NCBI GenBank assembly: GCA_945890595.1
Contig: CAMDCQ010000057.1
Coordinates: 1 to 13,305 of the forward strand
Length of the DNA stretch: 13,305 bases
Source: Chitinophaga pinensis
GTDB taxonomy: Bacteria > Bacteroidota > Bacteroidia > NS11-12g > UBA9320
Direction of reading: 5' to 3'
Positions within the stretch are counted from its first letter, which is position 1. Each line of letters starts with the position of its first letter. Both the position numbers and the translations under genes were made by a program. This document shows positions 1 through 4,999 of the stretch, one piece after another. Under the pieces are notes generated by a model. That model had not been told where the DNA came from. It did no database searches and saw only the letters and a program-made list of their open reading frames with translations.

Positions 1-173
1 AAACCAATGGGTAGTATAAATTGAGGGTCATCCCAGGTCATGCCGTTATTCAACGAAGTGCTTCCTGCTAAGTCGGTATAACTGCCTGTTGAAGCACTGA
101 ATGTATAAGATTGTGCTTGAACATTGACGCTCAATCCTAAAAAGGTTGCTAGAAGTAACTTGGATATTTTCAT
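1..173 (-). CDS. Secreted protein, 5' end only (cut by window edge)
   Basis: The gene starts with ATG at 173 and stays open to position 1, giving 57 complete codons. Residues 1 to about 21 form a classic signal peptide: a Lys-containing start, a hydrophobic core, and an Ala-Gln-Ala-Gln ending that fits signal peptidase I. The mature start is Ser/Thr/Gly-rich and contains a Trp-Asp-Asp-Pro block followed by an Ile-Gly-Phe, a pattern I associate with secreted flavobacterial beta-sandwich proteins. Any C-terminal sorting domain would lie outside the window. It has its own promoter candidate upstream (204-233), so it is probably transcribed independently of the small gene at 301-477. The function is unknown. 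Confidence 0.8.
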   Translation of the reverse strand, partial: MKISKLLLATFLGLSVNVQAQSYTFSASTGSYTDLAGSTSLNNGMTWDDPQFILPIG

Positions 174-203
174 GGTATGTAAGGTGTGGTAGTTTAAGTA
201 ACC

Positions 204-233
204 CAAAAATAACCTATTTATGCTAAATACAAA
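204..233 (-). promoter_or_regulatory. Bacteroidota-type promoter for the gene at 1-173
   Basis: Read on the minus strand, positions 211-204 are TATTTTTG, an exact match to the Bacteroidota -7 consensus TAnnTTTG. A TTTG at 233-230 lies 18 bases upstream and fits the -33 box. The expected transcription start is near 200, leaving a leader of roughly 25-30 bases before the ATG at 173. Confidence 0.6.
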
Positions 234-300
234 GGGCGTTTAAGTTTTGGCAAAGTCACAAAGAAGTCAAGACTTTGTCCTTTGGCATGAAAGCTTCGAT

Positions 301-477
301 TTAACGGTTGTTTTTGGTTAATACGTCAAAAATGGCACCTAATGCCACTCCAAAAGCGAGCCCTAGAGCGATACTTTGCCGAATGTTTCCTGACTTATTC
401 CCATAAATCAATCCAACTAAGACTCCTAGTGCGACACCTATACCTATGCCATTCCCCGTAATTATCTTATTTTTCAT
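301..477 (-). CDS. 58-residue glycine-zipper membrane protein
   Basis: ATG at 477, TAA at 303-301, 58 residues. A short basic N-terminus (Met-Lys-Asn-Lys) leads into two hydrophobic segments at about residues 8-25 and 36-51, separated by a polar Gly-Asn-Lys-Ser-Gly-Asn turn. The first segment has glycines every two to four residues (GNGIGIGVALGVLVGLIYG) and the second repeats the pattern with small residues, i.e. a glycine-zipper hairpin. This predicts a small inner-membrane protein that packs or oligomerises through Gly faces. A strong promoter match and an AGG immediately before the ATG support a real gene. No specific function is recognised; similar small proteins include stress-associated membrane peptides and toxin-like peptides, but nothing here separates these possibilities. 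Confidence 0.7.
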   Translation of the reverse strand: MKNKIITGNGIGIGVALGVLVGLIYGNKSGNIRQSIALGLAFGVALGAIFDVLTKNNR

Positions 478-502
478 CCTAATTTTTATTCAATATGACG
501 TC

Positions 503-534
503 CAAAATTACATTACAGATAACACAACTCCAAA
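503..534 (-). promoter_or_regulatory. Bacteroidota-type promoter for the 58-residue gene
   Basis: On the minus strand 510-503 is TAATTTTG, an exact match to TAnnTTTG, and 534-531 is TTTG, 20 bases upstream. This is the best two-box promoter in the window. The expected start near 498 gives a leader of about 20 bases before the ATG at 477. Confidence 0.65.
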
Positions 535-549
535 GGGCTTCTAGGTGCT

Positions 550-597
550 GGTGTATTTTGCTTTAATGCAAACATCGTGAATGCAATGTAATACACC
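550..597 (-). other. Long imperfect stem-loop downstream of the lipoprotein gene
   Basis: GGTGTATT (550-557) is perfectly complementary to AATACACC (590-597). The stem continues with TTGC (558-561) against GCAA (583-586) after a 3-base bulge, so 12 pairs close a 21-base loop. It lies about 54 bases past the lipoprotein stop codon in the direction of transcription. No U-tract follows on the minus strand, so it could be a 3' stabiliser, a Rho-type end or a small structured RNA instead of a classic terminator. Confidence 0.35.
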
Positions 598-650
598 CTT
601 ATGGTGAGGTAGACTCTTACGCGACTCAAAGGGTTACTGTAAACAACTGT

Positions 651-1127
651 TTACTCCGTATCGTACACTTCTTCTATGTTAAAAACAACATCTGTTCTGT
701 TTTTTATCTTAGGAATCAAAGCCCAGTTCATATTGAAAATGTACATTGCACAAACGCCAGAATAAACGGCAGAGACAGAATAGATGACTTCCTTGTTGCC
801 TTGTTGTATCACGTTCCGATCATAGCTAGCCGTGCAGCCACCGCCACCGGTCCAATGCCCGATGAGTGTGTATTTATCAAAATCTATCGGGGTAAGTAGT
901 GCATTACTGCAATCTTTATTTACCGCACTTTGACGTGCAAAATAATTTTCGTACGTGTCTTGATCTCTGATAACAATACTTTTTGGATTTTCTCCCGAAT
1001 AATAAAAACAATTACCAAAATAAGAGGCTTCTAAAAACTGCACATCGGTAGTAATATCTTCTTTGGAACAAGAGGTAAGTGTTAACGAAAATAAGCATAA
1101 ACATGCCAAAGCATATGGTGATTTCAT
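651..1127 (-). CDS. Surface lipoprotein, 158 residues, PrcB-like C-terminal half
   Basis: A signal peptide with lipobox Leu-Thr-Ser-Cys places the lipid-modified cysteine at residue 20. It is followed by Ser-Lys-Glu-Asp, matching the K-(D/E)2 lipoprotein export signal described for Bacteroidota, so the protein probably faces outward on the outer membrane. Residues 55-140 hold an order of motifs resembling PrcB C-terminal domains: a Tyr-Glu-Asn-Tyr-Phe helix start, Ile-Asp-Phe-Asp-Lys-Tyr, a Gly-rich turn (TGGGG, 93-97), and a closing Trp-Ala-Leu-Ile-Pro-Lys strand (135-140). Four cysteines (40, 73, 98, 126) could form two disulfides. The PrcB resemblance is my own pattern reading and is weak. 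If the 49-bp duplication upstream is an insertion scar, this gene originally followed the M3 peptidase stop codon by 37 bp, probably in one transcript. Confidence 0.8.
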   Translation of the reverse strand: MKSPYALACLCLFSLTLTSCSKEDITTDVQFLEASYFGNCFYYSGENPKSIVIRDQDTYENYFARQSAVNKDCSNALLTPIDFDKYTLIGHWTGGGGCTASYDRNVIQQGNKEVIYSVSAVYSGVCAMYIFNMNWALIPKIKNRTDVVFNIEEVYDTE

Positions 1128-1147
1128 GCAGCTAAAATAACCTATAT

Positions 1148-1196
1148 AACCTAAATGAAAATGGCTATCCCGCTAAGCCCGCTCGTTTTAATAAGG
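1148..1196 (-). repeat. 49-bp direct repeat, left copy (duplicated 3' end of the M3 peptidase gene)
   Basis: This copy matches 2665-2713 at 47 of 49 positions, with differences at 1172 (g versus a) and 1192 (t versus c). Read on the minus strand it encodes Leu-Leu-Lys-Arg-Ala-Gly-Leu-Ala-Gly and a TAG stop at 1167-1165, i.e. the last residues of the M3 peptidase with one Val-to-Ala change and one silent change, plus 17 bases of 3' flank. It has no upstream coding sequence, so it is a gene-end fragment. Confidence 0.9.
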
Positions 1197-1199
1197 ATG

Positions 1200-2543
1200 T
1201 CAATTTTTAATAAATTTAGTAGTAAGGGATTTCCCATTATCGGTTATGATTTTTGCAAGATAAATACCACTTGGCACACTAGAAATGTCAATTGTTTTTT
1301 CCTTGCTTTTTAAAATTAAGATGCCTCTAAAATCTATGATTTCTATACAGTTATAGCTTAGGTTAATGTTGAGGGAAATTTCATTTTGAGCAGGATTCGG
1401 AAACAAAATCCCGTCTAATTTAGAAAAAGTTATGTCATCCACTTTGGTTGTTATATTGTTTCTCTTCTTTTTGGAACCGTAACAATTTTGGGTACTTCTC
1501 ATCATATCCAATGCAAATGCGTTTGCAGCGAAGGTTTTTACAACAGATGATGTTATAAGTCCGGTAACTAATGAAACACCTATTATTTGATTTCCATTAC
1601 TAAAATAGTACGTCAGAGAGTTAGGTTCAATAAAAGCTCCACTGGTTAAATTACCTCCAATACCAATATTAAATGGTGATATAAAGGTCACTACACCCGT
1701 ATTGGGATTTATCGTTGACAATCTAAAAGTTGTCGAATCTATAACCTGAGTGAAATCCATTAAAAGACTATCATAAACATTAGAAACAAAGGTTTGACGA
1801 GTTATACCATAAATCGCTGTATCGGCGCAACTATAGGCAATGTTTTCAAAAATCCCGTAGACAGGTAACTGAATTGGTACTGTGCTATATGCTGTACCGG
1901 TATATAAATCTATTCCTATCAAAGTATCTACCGCTGAATAGTAATACACCATTTGATAAGGATCTATGGAGTTGCCTGCTAAAGTATAGAGATTACTATA
2001 CGAAGAATTACCAATTAAGGTGTATTCTCCTGTTTCTGGATCTAAAGAAGCAAAACGGATTTGAGTTGAATCAAGAACGTCAAGATACATCATCGCTATG
2101 CTATCATAATAGGTTGAATAAAAATTATGAGGAACCATTCCGTAAATCGTTGAATCACTATTATTGAATCGAAAATTCTGAAAGGCTGAAGAAGGAAGAG
2201 CCCCAAAAATAGGGACATCATTTATGATATCCCCGGTAGTGATATCAAAAGTTAAATAATTTATACCTTTTCCGATGTAGTAACGATTTAAATAAGGGTT
2301 AATAGTTGCTCCATTTAGGTTAATGCCGGAATTAAATTCTTTACTTCCTACGTTGGTAACAACACCGGTTATTGGGTTAATGCTTCCAAGTCTAATAGTT
2401 GCGGAATCCAACACCTCAACATTTATCATTAGGGTACTATCAAAGTAGGAAGAAAAATAGTTTTCTCTTACTATTCCAACATTTTGAGCACAAGCAATAT
2501 GAAAAGAAAAAAAGAGGGTTACGTTTAATAGAATTATTTTCAT
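1200..2543 (-). CDS. T9SS-secreted three-repeat protein, 447 residues
   Basis: Residues 1-20 form a signal peptide ending Ala-Cys-Ala-Gln. The body contains three diverged copies of a unit of about 105-115 residues (about 24-130, 131-245, 246-345). Each has a Tyr-Asp-Ser start, then Leu/Ile-Asp-Ser, a Thr-x-Arg strand, and an Asn/Asp-Pro-x-Thr-Gly turn (56-60, 168-172, 279-283), and the units are separated by Thr/Ala-Ile-Tyr-Gly. Such DPxTG turns are common in beta-propeller-like surface proteins, but the fold is not certain. Residues about 376-447 are a type A T9SS sorting domain: Phe-Pro-Asn-Pro-Ala start, an Ile-Asp-x-x-Gly strand region, Pro-Ser-Gly-Ile-Tyr, and a basic C-terminal strand. 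The product should be exported and attached to, or released from, the cell surface. The gene lies between two copies of the neighbouring gene's 3' end and is unusually AT-rich. Its stop codon is adjacent to the left repeat. Confidence 0.85.
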   Translation of the reverse strand: MKIILLNVTLFFSFHIACAQNVGIVRENYFSSYFDSTLMINVEVLDSATIRLGSINPITGVVTNVGSKEFNSGINLNGATINPYLNRYYIGKGINYLTFDITTGDIINDVPIFGALPSSAFQNFRFNNSDSTIYGMVPHNFYSTYYDSIAMMYLDVLDSTQIRFASLDPETGEYTLIGNSSYSNLYTLAGNSIDPYQMVYYYSAVDTLIGIDLYTGTAYSTVPIQLPVYGIFENIAYSCADTAIYGITRQTFVSNVYDSLLMDFTQVIDSTTFRLSTINPNTGVVTFISPFNIGIGGNLTSGAFIEPNSLTYYFSNGNQIIGVSLVTGLITSSVVKTFAANAFALDMMRSTQNCYGSKKKRNNITTKVDDITFSKLDGILFPNPAQNEISLNINLSYNCIEIIDFRGILILKSKEKTIDISSVPSGIYLAKIITDNGKSLTTKFIKN

Positions 2544-2557
2544 TTTTTAAAATGCTA

Positions 2558-2565
2558 CAAAATTA
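2558..2565 (-). promoter_or_regulatory. -7 box for the three-repeat gene
   Basis: On the minus strand 2565-2558 is TAATTTTG, an exact TAnnTTTG. It would start transcription about 10 bases before the ATG at 2543. No clear -33 TTTG lies at the right distance. It lies inside the candidate cassette, so the gene would carry its own promoter. Confidence 0.45.
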
Positions 2566-2632
2566 AGAAACCTATTTCAGAATTGTTTAATCTTTAATTT
2601 TCAACTTGCACGATCCAACTAGACACATTATC

Positions 2633-2666
2633 TTCCTCGAGCTAGTGTTTGAAGAAGCTTGAGGAA
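2633..2666 (-). other. Stem-loop abutting the right repeat
   Basis: TTCCTCGAGC (2633-2642) pairs with GCTTGAGGAA (2657-2666) over 10 positions, with one G/T mismatch and a 14-base loop. It follows the M3 peptidase stop by about 16 bases in the transcription direction and could help end that transcript, although no U-run follows. Its outer edge falls within two bases of the repeat boundary (2665), so it may instead be part of the insertion site. Confidence 0.4.
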
Positions 2667-2713
2667 CCTAAATGAAAATGGCTATCCCACTAAGCCCGCT
2701 CGTTTTAACAAGG
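2665..2713 (-). repeat. 49-bp direct repeat, right copy (native 3' end of the M3 peptidase gene)
   Basis: This copy includes the true end of the peptidase coding sequence (TAG at 2684-2682) and 17 bases downstream. Outside 2665-2713 the similarity to the left copy breaks off abruptly on both sides. Confidence 0.9.
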
Positions 2714-4721
2714 CATCTACTTTTGCATCTCGGCCTCTAAAACGGTTATATAAAATAGATGGATGTTCAGTACCACCTGCCGATAGAATGGTATTCCTGA
2801 AACGAATAGCCGTTTCTGGATCAAAAATGCCATTTTCTAAAAAGGCTTCAAATGTATCGGCATCAAGCACTTCTGCCCATTTGTAACTGTAGTATCCACT
2901 GCTGTATCCACCTTGAAAAATATGTGAAAAGCTTGTGCTAGTGCACGCTTCTGCTACATCAGGATAAAAGTCTAGGCCGGCTATACTTTCCGTTTCCCAT
3001 TCCTTTATACTTTTTTGTATTGGCGCTTTATTGTTGAGTTTCACAGCGTGAAAACCCATGTCAATCTTACCCAAACCAACTTGCCTCACAGTGGCCATGC
3101 CACTCATAAAATTAGCCGAGTCTTTTATTTTTTGAATATATTCTGAAGGTATGGTTGCACCTGTTTGGTAGTGTTTTGCAAATAAGTCTAAGCATTCTTT
3201 CTCATAACACCAGTTTTCCATTAGTTGACTAGGAAGCTCTACAAAATCCCAATACACACTGGTACCGCTTAGGCTAGCATAAGTGCCAGCTGCTAGCATA
3301 CCGTGTAACGCATGACCAAACTCATGAAACAAAGTGGTCACTTCATTAAAGGTGAGTAAAGAGGGTTTTGTGCCCGTAGGTTTGGTGAAGTTGCACACGA
3401 TGCTTACGTGAGGGCGCTGGTCGCCTTGTGCGGTCTGTTTCTGACTGCGAAAACTAGTCATCCATGCTCCTTGGCGTTTGCCTGCTCTGGGAAAATAGTC
3501 GGCATAAAATACCGCTAAGTGCACGCCGTTTTCGTCCTTTACTTCATAGGTAATTACGTCTTCGTGGTATTTATCTATATCATCTCGCTTGTGAAAGCTT
3601 ATCCCAAATAATTTTTTAGCCGTAAGAAAAACACCTTCTTCTACTTTCTCTAACTGAAAATAAGGGCGAAGCAACTCGTCGTCTATCGTAAAACGCTCTT
3701 TCTTTAATTTTTCCGAGTAGTAGGCCGCATCCCATTTTTGCAAGAGATTAATCCCGTCTAGTCTTTTGGCATACGCTGTAAGTTCTTCAAACTCATGACG
3801 TGCATGCGGAAGTGCTTTTTCTTCAATAGTGGTAAGAAATTCAATAACGGTAGTCGGTGATTTAGCCATTCGCTCTGCCAATACGTAGTCTGCATGACTC
3901 TCAAAACCCAATAGGTTTGCTCTCTCTGAGCGCAGTTGAACGATTTCTTGGATTACTTCTTCATTGTTGTTTTCATTCGATTGAAATGCTTTAGAACTAA
4001 ATGCTTTATACATTTTCTCACGTAACTCTCGGCGCGTGCTGTAGGTCACAAATGGGATATAGCTGGGGTAATCCAGTGTAAATAACCAACCCTCTTTTTC
4101 CTTTGCGGTTGCCATTCCTTGAGCAGCCTCCCGAATTCCTTCTGGCAGACCATCAAGATCATTTTCGTCCGTAATCAGCATTTCAAAAGCATTACTTTCT
4201 TTTAGCACACGCTCACCAAAAATGAGACTGAGTTTAGCTTTACGCGCATCTATTTCTCTTAGTTTTTCTTTATCCGTATCATTTAAATTGGCACCGTTAC
4301 GCGTAAAACCTTTGTATGCGTTTTCTAATAGCGTTTTTTGCTCTGGTGTAAGTCCGTCAAACCCTTGGTCAAACACTTCTTTTACTTTAGCAAATAAGCC
4401 AGCATTCATGGCAATATCGTTACTGTGCGCAGATAAAAGAGGGCTTATTTCTTGCGCGATTTCTTGCATTTCGTCACTGGTCTCAGCACTGTTTAAGTTG
4501 AAAAAGGCCGAAGTTACTTTGGTAAGTAGTTCACCGCTATTTTCTAATGCTACGATAACGTTTTCAAATGTGGGTGTATCGTTAGTGTGAACTATGGCGT
4601 CTATTTCATCTTTAGCATCTGTAATGCCTTGGTGTATTGCGGGTACGTAATGCTCGTTTTTTAGTTTACCAAATGGAATCGTGCCGTACGCAGTGGTGTA
4701 ATCTTGAAAAAATGGATTCAT
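2682..4721 (-). CDS. M3 family zinc oligopeptidase (Dcp/oligopeptidase A type)
   Basis: A thimet-oligopeptidase-family metallopeptidase that cleaves short peptides in the cytoplasm; there is no signal peptide. I chose the ATG at 4721 because family members begin with a Met-Asn-Pro-like stretch followed by a Pro-Phe...Ile/Leu-Lys-x-Glu-His-Tyr-x-Pro-Ala-Ile block. The ATG at 4742 adds only seven residues (686 total) and follows an in-frame stop by two codons. Numbering from 4742, the zinc site is His-Glu-Phe-Gly-His at 473-477 with the third ligand Glu502 in VELPSQ. The substrate-binding His607 and the Tyr-rich GGYSSGYYSY segment (611-620) are intact. At about 680 residues the length is normal for Dcp/PrlC. 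Its 3' end is duplicated at 1148-1196. It is divergent from clpB. Dcp (dipeptidyl carboxypeptidase) and PrlC-like activities cannot be told apart from sequence alone. Confidence 0.93.
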   Translation of the reverse strand: MNPFFQDYTTAYGTIPFGKLKNEHYVPAIHQGITDAKDEIDAIVHTNDTPTFENVIVALENSGELLTKVTSAFFNLNSAETSDEMQEIAQEISPLLSAHSNDIAMNAGLFAKVKEVFDQGFDGLTPEQKTLLENAYKGFTRNGANLNDTDKEKLREIDARKAKLSLIFGERVLKESNAFEMLITDENDLDGLPEGIREAAQGMATAKEKEGWLFTLDYPSYIPFVTYSTRRELREKMYKAFSSKAFQSNENNNEEVIQEIVQLRSERANLLGFESHADYVLAERMAKSPTTVIEFLTTIEEKALPHARHEFEELTAYAKRLDGINLLQKWDAAYYSEKLKKERFTIDDELLRPYFQLEKVEEGVFLTAKKLFGISFHKRDDIDKYHEDVITYEVKDENGVHLAVFYADYFPRAGKRQGAWMTSFRSQKQTAQGDQRPHVSIVCNFTKPTGTKPSLLTFNEVTTLFHEFGHALHGMLAAGTYASLSGTSVYWDFVELPSQLMENWCYEKECLDLFAKHYQTGATIPSEYIQKIKDSANFMSGMATVRQVGLGKIDMGFHAVKLNNKAPIQKSIKEWETESIAGLDFYPDVAEACTSTSFSHIFQGGYSSGYYSYKWAEVLDADTFEAFLENGIFDPETAIRFRNTILSAGGTEHPSILYNRFRGRDAKVDALLKRAGLVG

Positions 4722-4894
4722 CGTGGCTGCGAAGGTAGGCATTATTCATGCGTTACATCAAGAGAAGGGCGCCAGATTCTGGTAGAGTATGGGTTTGCAC
4801 AAGCGACAACTTAGCACTGTTTTTACGCTTCAGCATACGTAAATTGGCCACAATGGCTTTAATTTCAGGTAATTGTGTAACTACCTAAGACTTT

Positions 4895-4910
4895 ATGGCT
4901 TAAAAGCCAT
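4895..4910 (+). other. Short perfect hairpin upstream of clpB
   Basis: ATGGCTT (4895-4901) is the reverse complement of AAGCCAT (4904-4910), and TTT follows directly. On the plus strand this resembles a minimal terminator or attenuator. Nothing obvious is transcribed into it from the left, so its role is unclear. Confidence 0.3.
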
Positions 4911-4929
4911 TTTGGAGTGCCATTTGAAA

Positions 4930-4944
4930 TAATCGATTCGATTA
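4930..4944. promoter_or_regulatory. Operator-like dyad upstream of clpB
   Basis: TAATCGATTCGATTA has perfect 6-base arms (TAATCG/CGATTA) around a 3-base centre, 55 bases before the clpB start. Its position between the possible -33 box and the start codon suits a repressor or activator site. It is not the CIRCE element of HrcA. A transcription-factor role is inference. Confidence 0.35.
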
Positions 4945-4999
4945 CGTGTTGCACTGTACGCAAATAGATAATCAACTAATAACATAAAACGATACAAAA

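Larger units (their letters stand above)
1197..2664 (-). other. Candidate inserted cassette between the two 49-bp repeats
   Basis: The 1468 bases between the repeats hold one complete gene (1200-2543), its own promoter candidate (2558-2565), and a stem-loop at the far edge (2633-2666). Hand counts of a few 60-base lines give about 27-40% GC here, against about 40-48% in lines of the neighbouring peptidase gene, which fits a foreign origin. No transposase, integrase or terminal inverted repeat is present. The cassette reading is inference from the repeats and base composition; recombination with a partial gene duplication is an alternative. Confidence 0.45.
4743..4999. promoter_or_regulatory. 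Divergent control region between M3 peptidase and clpB
   Basis: It must hold the start signals for both neighbours, but I find no exact TAnnTTTG box on either strand. The nearest for clpB is a TTTG at 4923-4926 followed 16 bases later by TACGTGTTG (4943-4951), which is a poor match. Two symmetric elements, at 4895-4910 and 4930-4944, are listed separately. A short minus-strand reading frame (4753-4836) does not look like a gene. Confidence 0.4.

Noticed and set aside
249..279. Inverted repeat GGCAAAGTC/GACTTTGTC after the 58-residue gene
   Set aside because: One mismatch on the transcribed strand, no U-tract and a rather simple AAAG-rich composition; not strong enough to call a terminator.
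639..654. 6-base inverted repeat GTAAAC/GTTTAC over the lipoprotein stop codon
   Set aside because: Short stem without a following T-run; such pairs are expected by chance in AT-rich DNA.
1874..2167. Plus-strand frame of 97 codons opposite the three-repeat gene
   Set aside because: It lies entirely antisense to a gene with signal peptide, repeats and sorting domain, and shows no motif of its own.
1148..2713. Integron cassette with attC sites as the explanation for the 49-bp repeats
   Set aside because: I could not find a consistent pair of RYYYAAC and GTTRRRY core sites at both borders, and the repeat is the end of a host gene, which attC sites are not.
2659..2886. Plus-strand frame across the right repeat and the end of the peptidase gene
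   Set aside because: It is antisense to a well-supported conserved gene, and its Ser/Ala/Lys-rich product looks like a frame shadow.
4753..4836. 27-codon minus-strand frame between M3 peptidase and clpB
   Set aside because: Short, with no promoter box, no recognisable motif and no ribosome-binding support; it probably arises by chance in the control region.
4811..4845. TTAGCACTG resembling the left half of the CIRCE heat-shock operator upstream of clpB
   Set aside because: The required GAGTGCTAA right half, nine bases on, is absent; the sequence there matches at only a few positions.
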